Positions 1-5,757 of a stretch of DNA of 7,024 nt are shown piece after piece; within the stretch, counting starts at the first letter, position 1; each line of letters starts with the position of its first letter. Position numbers and translations under genes: made by a program. The stretch comes from JBOGTC01 sp050692055. GTDB lineage: Bacteria; Chloroflexota; Limnocylindria; QHBO01. The notes under the pieces are model-generated. The model was not told the origin of the DNA. It saw nothing but the letters and a program-made list of their open reading frames with translations, and did not search any database. The stretch lies in NCBI GenBank assembly GCA_050692055.1, contig JBOGTC010000036.1, positions 1-7,024 of the forward strand, given 5' to 3'.

Positions 1-15
1 CCGGGCCTGGGGCCT

Positions 16-38
16 GGAGGTCGCGGGCTCCGACCTCC
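16..38. repeat. 8-bp perfect hairpin in left-edge non-coding DNA
   Basis: GGAGGTCG at 16-23 is the exact reverse complement of CGACCTCC at 31-38, with a 7-nt loop. It lies about 90 bp beyond the stop of the minus-strand gene pair that ends at 130. No T-tract follows on either strand, so an intrinsic terminator is only a weak possibility. A short direct repeat (GGGCCTGG at 3-10 and 10-17) sits next to it. Confidence 0.5.
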
Positions 39-47
39 GACCGCAAC

Positions 48-117
48 CGCAAGCCGCCGATCGCAAGCCGCCGATGGACCGCCGCCGCCCGCAAGCCGCC
101 GTGGACCGCCGGCAGCC
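48..117. repeat. GC-rich tandem repeat, 28-nt unit
   Basis: CGCAAGCCGCCG occurs three times, at 48-59, 62-73 and 90-101. The last two copies head a 28-nt unit (62-89 and 90-117) that also shares the block GGACCGCC (76-83 and 103-110). The first copy is a partial unit. The array fills the gene-free stretch before the stop codon at 130-132. I see no credible reading frame across it. It may be a slippage-born minisatellite or part of a longer array beyond the window edge. Confidence 0.65.
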
Positions 118-129
118 GCGAAGAAACCC

Positions 130-381
130 CTATTCGTGCGGTGCGCGCTTGAGGGGCCGGTGCCAGCGCTCGTATGCCTCGTCCCGCGTGCAATCCACGG
201 CGAGCTGCTGGTTCTCCGCTCGCACCTCCGGGCGCGGTACGTAGAGGTCGATCGGCATCAGACCTGCCGTCCGCACCAGCAGGTAGTCGACGAAGACCGC
301 GTCCACGGTCCCCAGCCGGCGGCCGTTCGAGCTCACCAGCGCCTGACCCACCGCGGCCTGGTCCGCAGCTTCGTCGCTCAT
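130..381 (-). CDS. Small DUF2171 / PRC-barrel-like protein
   Basis: This 83-aa protein has no signal peptide or membrane segment. After a short acidic N-terminus it shows the layout seen in DUF2171/PRC-barrel-type proteins: a G-R-R-L-G-T-V-D-A-V strand (about residues 20-29), a D-Y-L-L-V strand, then I-D-L-Y-V-P-R with a proline-bounded turn, and a conserved-looking C-terminal stretch (D-E-A-Y-E-R-W-H-R-P, about 67-76). Family members are small beta-rich domains of poorly known role. The ATG at 381 lies 9 bp after the stop of the lipid kinase gene and the two are co-directional, so they probably share one transcript. A G-rich stretch (GTGGGGTAGG on the minus strand) formed by the end of the kinase gene could serve as ribosome binding site. 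Family assignment is by pattern only; the biochemical role is unknown. Confidence 0.72.
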   Translation of the reverse strand: MSDEAADQAAVGQALVSSNGRRLGTVDAVFVDYLLVRTAGLMPIDLYVPRPEVRAENQQLAVDCTRDEAYERWHRPLKRAPHE

Positions 382-390
382 GCCGTGAGC

Positions 391-1335
391 CTACCCCACG
401 CTCCCCCCGACCACCGCCACACGAAGTGCGCCAGGCACCACCTCCACCGAGAGCGGCAAGGCACCGAACGGCTCCCCATCGAGATGAACGAGTGTCTGCG
501 GGTCGCCATCCACCTGCACGCGGTGCGCAACGCGAATCTCGATCGCCGGATGCCGAACGTGGGTACCGCGGTACAGGTTCGGAATCTGCTGGAGGGCAGC
601 AAGGCGCGAGATGTCGCCGACGATGCAGAGGTCGAGCACGCCGTCATCGGTCCTGGCGTCCGGACAGACGCGCATGCCGCCGCCGTAGAAGGCGCCGTTG
701 GTGATCGCCAAGAACAGCACCGAGCGCCGTTCCGCGACCCCGTCGTCCAGCTTCAGGCTCACCCGCCGATTGCGGAAGCGCCGCAGCTCGTCGAGGGTGG
801 TGAGGAGGTAGCCCGCGCGGCCGCGCTGCCAGGATCGACGCCTTGCCATGGCCGTCGCCACCTGCGCGTCGAAGCCGAGCCCGCCGGCGGAAACAAGGTA
901 GCGGCTCGAGCCACCGGCCCCGACGGCAAGCCCCAGGTCCAGGGCCGCCGTGTCCTCGCCCACGGCCACGGCCCACGCCGCGTCCAGCCGCCCGGGCAGA
1001 CCCAGGCTGCGGGCCAGGTCGTTGCCGTTACCCATCGGCAGGAGGCCGAGGCTGGGCCGCTCGGCCACGCCTTTCGCACTGGCCGAAGCCGCGACCGCAT
1101 CCAGCAGCCCGTTCGCCACTTCCTGCACGGTCCCGTCTCCGCCGGCCGCGACGACGCGCTCCCACCCCTCACGGACCGCGACCTCCGCCAGGGACACGGC
1201 GTCGCCGGGCGCGCGGGTGATACAGATTCGAGCGCCGGGCACGGCCCGTACGAGCTCGGTCAACGCCGGCACGAGCCGCCGCGCGCGGCCGCCACGAGCA
1301 GCGGGGTTGACGATCACGAGCGGGGCAATCGGCAT
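391..1335 (-). CDS. YegS/DagK-family diacylglycerol or lipid kinase
   Basis: This 314-aa protein has the normal length for a single-chain bacterial diacylglycerol/sphingosine-type lipid kinase, which transfers phosphate from ATP to a lipid hydroxyl at the inner face of the membrane. N-P-A-A-R-G-G (10-16) is the first nucleotide-binding loop. G-G-D-G-T-V-Q-E-V-A-N-G (65-76) is the signature motif. P-M-G-N-G-N-D-L-A-R (100-109) is the third motif. The C-terminal beta-sandwich carries N-G-A-F-Y-G-G-G (213-220), D-D-G-V-L-D (230-235) and the catalytic-type H-L-D-G-E-P (284-289). In motif three N103 stands where the family usually has Thr (G-T-x-N-D), a mild variation. No membrane segment is seen. 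The start is the ATG at 1335. It lacks a clear Shine-Dalgarno site, but CAGAAT ends 6 nt upstream, which fits a leaderless message. It diverges from the SGNH hydrolase gene and runs into the DUF2171-like gene. The exact lipid substrate cannot be told from sequence. Confidence 0.93.
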   Translation of the reverse strand: MPIAPLVIVNPAARGGRARRLVPALTELVRAVPGARICITRAPGDAVSLAEVAVREGWERVVAAGGDGTVQEVANGLLDAVAASASAKGVAERPSLGLLPMGNGNDLARSLGLPGRLDAAWAVAVGEDTAALDLGLAVGAGGSSRYLVSAGGLGFDAQVATAMARRRSWQRGRAGYLLTTLDELRRFRNRRVSLKLDDGVAERRSVLFLAITNGAFYGGGMRVCPDARTDDGVLDLCIVGDISRLAALQQIPNLYRGTHVRHPAIEIRVAHRVQVDGDPQTLVHLDGEPFGALPLSVEVVPGALRVAVVGGSVG

Positions 1336-1390
1336 CGACCGATTCTGCGAGTGGCGTCAAGCGCGGTTGCTCGCTACGCTTCGCCCCGTC
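1336..1390. promoter_or_regulatory. Divergent promoter region, possibly leaderless both ways
   Basis: These 55 bp are the only non-coding DNA between two diverging genes, so both promoters should lie here or inside the opposing gene. On the minus strand CAGAAT (1342-1347) ends 6 nt before the kinase ATG. On the plus strand TACGCT (1375-1380) ends 10 nt before the hydrolase ATG. Both fit an extended -10 consensus loosely and neither gene has a Shine-Dalgarno site. TTGACG on the minus strand resembles a -35 box but is wrongly spaced. Box assignments are tentative. Confidence 0.35.
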
Positions 1391-2245
1391 ATGGACCGAT
1401 GGATGCGACGCCTGGCTCGACTGGTGGGCGCCTCGATGGGCGCCTTTGCCGGCCTGATCGCCATCCAGTTCCTGCGCCTGCGGCGCATGGAGTTCCTGCC
1501 CAAGCATCCGGGCTTCTATGTGCACCATGTTGCGCTGCCTGCCGGCGGCGCCGCAGAAGGCGCAGCTCGTCTGCGGCTCGTCGTGCTCGGCGACTCGACC
1601 ACGGCGGGAGTCGGCGTCCATCGCGCGGAGGACTCGCTCCCCTATCTCCTCGCCCAGCGCCTGGCCGATGCCCGCCGCCGGCCGGTCCAGGTGACCAGCT
1701 ACGGCTGGGCCGGCGCTCGGGTGGCTGACCTCGTTCGACATCAGCTGCCGCGTGCCCTGCAGCCGTTGCGCGCCACCGAGACCGAGCCCTACCTCCCGGG
1801 GGCCGATGCCGTGGCGGTCGTCATCGGCGCGAACGACGCCACGCACCGAACGCCGCCCTGGCGCTACCAGGCGGACCTGCGGACGGTGCTCACCGGCATC
1901 CGCGAGGCGGCGCCGCAGGCGGACGTGGTGCTGGCCGGCATCCCCGCCTTCCGTGGCGCGCTGCGGAACGCCGAGCCGCTCATCTTCCTGACCGATCAGT
2001 ACGCTCGCCTGCTTCGGCCCATCAGCCGCGCCGAGGCGGTGCGCAGCGGCACCGCTTTCGCCAACCTCGCGCGCGACGTGCCGCCGCGGCTCATCGGTCG
2101 CGCGGATGCCCTGTCAGTGGATCGGTTCCACCCCTCGGCGATCGGCTATGCAGCGTGGGCGGGGGTCATCGCGGAGGCGCTGCTGGCACCGCGCGAGCCC
2201 GTCGAGACCGGGGCCGATCCCCGCATCGAGCCGGCAGGAGCCTAG
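1391..2245 (+). CDS. Membrane-anchored SGNH/GDSL-type hydrolase
   Basis: This 284-aa protein is a serine esterase/lipase-type hydrolase of the SGNH superfamily, which removes acyl or acetyl esters from lipids or glycans. One hydrophobic segment near the N-terminus (about 8-30), preceded by arginines, suggests a membrane anchor with the catalytic domain outside. The four signature blocks are present. V-V-L-G-D-S-T-T-A-G-V-G contains nucleophile S69. G-W-A-G-A-R contains oxyanion Gly G108. I-G-A-N-D-A-T-H contains oxyanion Asn N148. V-D-R-F-H-P contains D244 and H247, completing the triad. The frame is open far upstream, but the ATG at 1391 is chosen because upstream residues are antisense to the lipid kinase and look non-protein-like, while the anchor begins directly after it. 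No Shine-Dalgarno site is visible. The next 103 bp before the following gene hold no recognised terminator. The substrate is unknown; the adjacent lipid kinase hints at envelope lipid metabolism, which is inference. Confidence 0.92.
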   Translation: MDRWMRRLARLVGASMGAFAGLIAIQFLRLRRMEFLPKHPGFYVHHVALPAGGAAEGAARLRLVVLGDSTTAGVGVHRAEDSLPYLLAQRLADARRRPVQVTSYGWAGARVADLVRHQLPRALQPLRATETEPYLPGADAVAVVIGANDATHRTPPWRYQADLRTVLTGIREAAPQADVVLAGIPAFRGALRNAEPLIFLTDQYARLLRPISRAEAVRSGTAFANLARDVPPRLIGRADALSVDRFHPSAIGYAAWAGVIAEALLAPREPVETGADPRIEPAGA

Positions 2246-2332
2246 TCCGACCTGGCCCAAAAGTCCTTGCGCCCAGTCGTGTCCTGATGCGATGCTGGCG
2301 GCTCAGGATCCCAACTCAACCACACGTGCCCT

Positions 2333-2339
2333 GGGGGAG
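2333..2339 (+). promoter_or_regulatory. Strong ribosome binding site selecting a TTG start
   Basis: GGGGGAG ends 9 nt before a TTG at 2349. This is the best Shine-Dalgarno match in the window. The in-frame ATG upstream at 2292 has no comparable site and would put a long polar extension in front of the signal peptide. The site therefore supports the TTG as the true start of the secreted protein. Confidence 0.6.
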
Positions 2340-2348
2340 CGCCCACCC

Positions 2349-3593
2349 TTGCGTCCGGTTGCTGTCATCGCCACCCTCGCGGTGGCTTTCACGGTCTCGC
2401 TGGGCCTCGCCGCGCCCGCGCGTGCCACGACGCCTGTCAAGGTGGCGATCATCGTGGGCCCGGTCGGCGAGGAGCTGACCCCGGTCTACATCTCCCTGGC
2501 CGATGCGGCCGCCGACGCGGCCGAGACCCGTGGCGCCACCGTGGCCCGCGCCTATTCCCCCGATGCGACGGCCGACAACGTGCTGGCCGCGGTCGAGGAC
2601 GCCAACATCGTCGTCTACCTGGGCCACGGCGTGGGAACGCCCAATCCGTACTCCGATGCGCCCAGCCCGGCCACCACCAACGGCTGGGGCCTGAACGGTC
2701 CCAACGCCGATGACACCCACGCCGATTCCTTCGGCGACGGGAGCCTGGCCTACTACGGCGAGGCCTGGCTGACCGAGCACGCGAAGCCCGCGCCGGGCTG
2801 GGTGATGATCTACTCGAACGCCTGCTACGCCCCCGGCGCCGGCGAGGGCTTCGACGACCCCGCCGACGAGGAGACCGCCGCCGCCCGGGTCAGCGCGTAT
2901 TCCCGCGCGCCGCTGGCCGATCTCGGCGCCAGCGCTTACTTCGCCACCGACTTCTACGCGGGCGCCGCGCAGCTCATCGGCGGCCTGCTCGACAATCCGG
3001 GCGCGACCTATGCCGACGTCTTCGCCGCCGAGCCGCGCTACGTCGCGGACGGAGTGACGCGCCTTGACCATGGCAGCCTGGAGGGCGTGGAGGCCTGGCT
3101 GCATCGGTCCGCCTATTTCGAGGGCAAGCTCGACTACTGGTATGCCTTCGCCGGCAACCCGGGCGCCAGCTTCGCCGATGGCCTGGCCGGGCGCACGCTC
3201 GACCCGGCCGCGGCCGTCGTCGCCTCCCTGGCCGAGGCAGCGGTCGCGCCACTGCAGCCGGTCGACGGGGTCGTCAGCGGCATGGCGTCGAGCTATCCGC
3301 AGCAGGCCGGCTGGGAGGGCCAGCCCACCATCGCGTTGCCGGTCGAGATCGGCGGCGGCGAGGCCGATGGCGCGCCGCGCCAGGTCCTGGTCTGCGCCGA
3401 TCGCTGCGTCACGCTGCCGGTGGTCGACTCTTGTCCCTGCTACGTCGGCAGCGCGGATCAGCGCGTCGCCAACCTGTCGCACGCCGCCTGGAGCCGCGTC
3501 AGCGACATGCCGCTCGAGGAGGGCCTGATCGAGGTGACGATCCACCTGTCGCCCATCGCGCCGCCGAACTGGACGGGCACGCCCACCAGCTGA
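2349..3593 (+). CDS. Secreted His-Cys (clan CD-like) domain fused to double-psi beta-barrel
   Basis: The protein has 414 aa from the TTG at 2349 (433 aa from the ATG at 2292). Residues 1-26 form a textbook Sec signal peptide: one Arg, a hydrophobic core, then A-P-A-R-A before the cut. The N-terminal domain (about 30-290) has a hydrophobic strand ending V-V-Y-L-G-H-G (H93). About 65 residues later comes W-V-M-I-Y-S-N-A-C-Y-A-P-G (C159). A strand ending in His-Gly, followed by a strand ending in N/S-A-C-x-x-G, is the His-Cys dyad layout of caspase/gingipain-like clan CD peptidases. The A-Y-F-A-T-D strand (about 196-201) fits the next core strand. The C-terminal part (about 306-400) looks like an RlpA/expansin-type double-psi barrel: G-M-A-S-S-Y, I-A-L-P-V, C349/C353, V-V-D-S-C-P-C (D360, C362, C364), then R-V-A-N-L-S-H-A-A-W. 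Four cysteines close together could form disulfides outside the cell. Peptidase activity and wall or glycan binding are inferences; it may also be a catalytically inert member. It converges on the molybdoenzyme gene. Confidence 0.85.
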   Translation: MRPVAVIATLAVAFTVSLGLAAPARATTPVKVAIIVGPVGEELTPVYISLADAAADAAETRGATVARAYSPDATADNVLAAVEDANIVVYLGHGVGTPNPYSDAPSPATTNGWGLNGPNADDTHADSFGDGSLAYYGEAWLTEHAKPAPGWVMIYSNACYAPGAGEGFDDPADEETAAARVSAYSRAPLADLGASAYFATDFYAGAAQLIGGLLDNPGATYADVFAAEPRYVADGVTRLDHGSLEGVEAWLHRSAYFEGKLDYWYAFAGNPGASFADGLAGRTLDPAAAVVASLAEAAVAPLQPVDGVVSGMASSYPQQAGWEGQPTIALPVEIGGGEADGAPRQVLVCADRCVTLPVVDSCPCYVGSADQRVANLSHAAWSRVSDMPLEEGLIEVTIHLSPIAPPNWTGTPTS

Positions 3594-3602
3594 CGAGCAA
3601 CC

Positions 3603-5165
3603 TCAGCCGACGTTCACCCCGATCGTGTGGTGGCCGCGCGCGCCGTCGGGGGCGGGCTCGGTGCGCTCGTCGGTCTGGACGGTGCCGTCGCCGTCGGTCG
3701 CGCGGACGCGGATGAGATGCTCGCCCGGAACGGCGTCCCAGCGATATACGAATTGCACCCAGGTGGCGTCGTTGATGGGCGTCGAGATCTCCGCCTCCTG
3801 CCATCCCGATTCGTCGACCTGCACCTCGACGCGGCTGACGCCGCGGTCCGGAGCCCACGCGACGCCCGCCACGGGCACGGTGCCCGCCTCGATCGACGCA
3901 CGGTCCCGTGGCACGTCGATGCGCGACTGCGTCAGGATCGGTCCCTCCTTGGCCCAGCCGAGCGGAACCCAGTAGGCGTCGAAGGCCTCGAGCGTGGTGA
4001 GCTCGATCTCGGAGAGCCACTTCGTGGCGCTCACGTAGCCGAACAGCCCCGGCACGATGAGCCGCGCCGGAAAGCCATGGTCGGCGGGCAGCGGCTCGTC
4101 GTTCATCTGCACCGCCACCAGCGCCTCGCGATCATCGGCCAGGGCATGGACGGTCGGGAATCCGGCGGTCCATCCGTCGACGGCGCGGCCCACGATCTGG
4201 GTCGCCTCCGGCTGCACGCCCGCCCGCTCCAGCAGCTCCTTGAGCCGCACGCCGGTCCACTTGGCGTTGCCCACCAGGTCGCCGCCCACCTCGTTGCTGA
4301 CGCAGGCGATGGTCACGTACTGCTCGTGGAGCGGCATGGCCACCAGCTCGTCATAGGTGACCTCGAACGGCCGGTCGACCATGCCGGTGACGCGCAGCCG
4401 CCACTCGTCGACGTTCGGCCGTGGCACGAGGAGCGCGGTGTCGATACGGTAGAACCGCTCGTTGGGCGTGACCAGCGGCGTGATCCCAGCCACGTCGAGG
4501 GTCGCCCCCGCCGGCAGCGGCGGCGGCGTCTCCACCGGCGTCGGGATGCTGCCGACCTGCGGCGTGCTGACCGCGCCGCCCCCGGCCAGCAGCGAGCGCC
4601 CGAGCCAGCCGCTGGTCAGCGCCACGCCGCCAACCGCGATGGAGGTGCCCAGGAATCGGCGTCGGCCCCAGTCCGGCATCTCGGCCGCGGGCTTATGCGC
4701 CTCCTCGCCGGAGCGTGCCGCCAGGCGCAGCAGCCAGCCCAGCACGCCGATCGCGATGGCCACGCCAGCCGCCGCCGCCATGAACGTGGTGATCGGCTCC
4801 GTCAGCGGGTCGAGCAGGGCCGCCCCCAGCGCCACGATGCCGAAGGCCGCGTACCCGATGCGCGCCACGCTCGGCTGCGTCCGCGCCACGCTCCCCAGCC
4901 CGGCCGCAGCGGCCAGCGCCACGGCGACGACGAGCAGCTCGAGCACGAGCTTGTCCGCCTCGCCGACGATGTCGACCACGAACTGCTTGGCGCCGGGCGG
5001 CTGCAACGAGATGACCGCATCGCCGATCGAAACCACCAAGCTCGCGGCACCCGGCAGCACGCCCGCCAGCAGCTCGGACGCGCCGAGCGCAGCCGCGCCG
5101 GCGGCGACGCCCGCGATGGCTCCTGCGCGGCGTGTCGTGTGGGACGCGTCAGATCGGTCGTTCAT
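3603..5165 (-). CDS. Membrane-bound sulfite-oxidase-family molybdopterin oxidoreductase
   Basis: This 520-aa protein combines an N-terminal membrane region with a molybdenum-cofactor oxidoreductase of the sulfite oxidase family. Hydrophobic segments lie near 15-37, 72-92, 103-118 and 125-147. They are followed by a cytoplasmic-looking linker and W-G-R-R-R-F-L-G (166-173), a twin-arginine-type motif leading into a further hydrophobic stretch (174-195). The catalytic domain (about 222-395) has T-I-A-C-V-S-N-E-V-G-G with C288 as presumed molybdenum ligand, then G-N-A-K-W-T-G-V-R-L (299-308), M-N-D-E-P-L-P-A-D-H-G-F-P-A-R-L (354-369) and K-W-L (382-384). Residues about 405-520 match the Mo-cofactor dimerisation domain, ending in the usual G-H-H-T-I, so the gene is complete. 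A start 7 codons upstream (5186) is possible. The ATG at 5165 is preferred because a -10-like box ends 7 nt before it. No haem-binding CxxCH is seen, so the electron acceptor is unknown. The substrate could be sulfite, another sulfur oxyanion, or methionine sulfoxide as in MsrP-like enzymes. Confidence 0.93.
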   Translation of the reverse strand: MNDRSDASHTTRRAGAIAGVAAGAAALGASELLAGVLPGAASLVVSIGDAVISLQPPGAKQFVVDIVGEADKLVLELLVVAVALAAAAGLGSVARTQPSVARIGYAAFGIVALGAALLDPLTEPITTFMAAAAGVAIAIGVLGWLLRLAARSGEEAHKPAAEMPDWGRRRFLGTSIAVGGVALTSGWLGRSLLAGGGAVSTPQVGSIPTPVETPPPLPAGATLDVAGITPLVTPNERFYRIDTALLVPRPNVDEWRLRVTGMVDRPFEVTYDELVAMPLHEQYVTIACVSNEVGGDLVGNAKWTGVRLKELLERAGVQPEATQIVGRAVDGWTAGFPTVHALADDREALVAVQMNDEPLPADHGFPARLIVPGLFGYVSATKWLSEIELTTLEAFDAYWVPLGWAKEGPILTQSRIDVPRDRASIEAGTVPVAGVAWAPDRGVSRVEVQVDESGWQEAEISTPINDATWVQFVYRWDAVPGEHLIRVRATDGDGTVQTDERTEPAPDGARGHHTIGVNVG

Positions 5166-5172
5166 CGGTCCA

Positions 5173-5178
5173 TAAGTA
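5173..5178 (-). promoter_or_regulatory. Candidate -10 box for a leaderless molybdoenzyme mRNA
   Basis: Read on the minus strand this is TACTTA, ending 7 nt before the ATG at 5165. That spacing would place transcription start at or next to the start codon. No Shine-Dalgarno site is convincing there (only GGACCG). TTCACA, near the -35 consensus, lies upstream but only 11 nt away, so the -35 part is unsupported. Confidence 0.35.
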
Positions 5179-5210
5179 CAGCGCATTCGTGTGAAGGCCG
5201 TACGACATGG

Positions 5211-5222
5211 TGACCGCGGTCA
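5211..5222. promoter_or_regulatory. Perfect 12-bp palindrome, candidate operator
   Basis: TGACCGCGGTCA is its own reverse complement and lies within the 112-bp region between the diverging molybdoenzyme and receiver genes. Its centre is about 51 bp upstream of the molybdoenzyme ATG and about 61 bp upstream of the receiver-protein ATG. A dimeric regulator binding here could act on both genes. In GC-rich DNA short palindromes also occur by chance, and no regulator gene is visible nearby except the receiver-like protein, which lacks a DNA-binding domain. Confidence 0.35.
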
Positions 5223-5277
5223 ACGGTGGCATCGGTCTTGCGTATTGCCCGCCCGGAGCCGAGACTGGGGACGCACC

Positions 5278-5757
5278 ATGGCGGGGCTGATCTGGGTCAC
5301 CGATCGCGAGCCGGGCATCCGCGCGCTCTTCGCGGAGCTGCTGCACGATGCCGAGGTGCTCGACCCCGAGGAGCTGCGCACCCGGCTCGACCTGGGCCAG
5401 CGCCCGGACGCGCTCGTCATCGACGGCACCCAGCTCCTGGAGCTCCCTGCCCACCTGACCGATGAGCTGATGCGGTTGCCGCGGCTTCTCGTCTGCACCG
5501 GGTTGTCGCTGACCGGCCTTCCGCCTTCGCTCGTCGCCGGCGGTCCCGGCGTCGCGATCCTGGCAAAGCCCTTCTGCGTCGAGGACCTCGAGTCGGCGCT
5601 CGAGTGGCTGAGCGGCGTCCCCTCGCCGATCCCGGTCGACGCCTTCACCGCATCCAGCGACTCGCCCGGCGGACGCGGCTCATCGCGGCTCCCCATGGGC
5701 GTGCTGGTCCAGCGCCGCCGCCCTCGCCGCCCGCGAGGCACGCTTCCGCCGCATTGA
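5278..5757 (+). CDS. Stand-alone receiver (REC)-like domain protein
   Basis: This 159-aa protein looks like a divergent response-regulator receiver domain without an output domain. The expected landmarks fall in order. V-T-D-R-E-P (D9, E11) is at the end of strand 1. A-L-V-I-D-G (D49, candidate phosphoacceptor) is at the end of strand 3. L-V-C-T-G (T74) ends strand 4. L-A-K-P-F (K97-P98) ends strand 5, followed by helix V-E-D-L-E-S-A-L-E-W-L. The receiver part ends near 112. The remaining residues are proline/serine-rich and then arginine-rich (Q-R-R-R-P-R-R-P-R), with no recognised domain. The ATG at 5278 is preceded by GGGGA 6 nt upstream, which supports this start over the longer open frame. 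The stop TGA overlaps the TTG start of the aldolase gene, implying an operon with translational coupling. No histidine kinase is in the window, so the phosphodonor is unknown. The spacing D9 to D49 is near normal, so phosphorylation is plausible but unproven. Confidence 0.8.
   Translation: MAGLIWVTDREPGIRALFAELLHDAEVLDPEELRTRLDLGQRPDALVIDGTQLLELPAHLTDELMRLPRLLVCTGLSLTGLPPSLVAGGPGVAILAKPFCVEDLESALEWLSGVPSPIPVDAFTASSDSPGGRGSSRLPMGVLVQRRRPRRPRGTLPPH

Noticed and set aside
48..117. CRISPR array at the left edge
   Set aside because: The repeat copies have spacings of 14 and 28 nt with no unique spacers of normal size, and no cas genes are present.
950..1390. N-terminal extension of the SGNH hydrolase frame upstream of 1391
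   Set aside because: The extension lies over the lipid kinase gene on the other strand and is Ala/Arg/Pro-rich; the hydrophobic anchor begins at the ATG at 1391.
136..1728. Long plus-strand open frame (530 codons) antisense to the lipid kinase and DUF2171-like genes
   Set aside because: Composition is rich in Arg, His, Pro and Ala as expected for the complement of a GC-rich gene. It shows no domain motif, while the opposite strand has clear kinase motifs.
2316..3545. Minus-strand open frame (409 codons) antisense to the secreted fusion protein
   Set aside because: Its Gly/Arg/Val/Asp-rich translation looks like a codon-bias shadow; the plus strand has a signal peptide and conserved motifs.
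3627..5213. Plus-strand open frame (528 codons) covering nearly the whole molybdoenzyme gene
   Set aside because: It is an antisense shadow with Arg/His/Asp-rich low-complexity translation and no recognisable motif; the minus-strand product is a clear enzyme.
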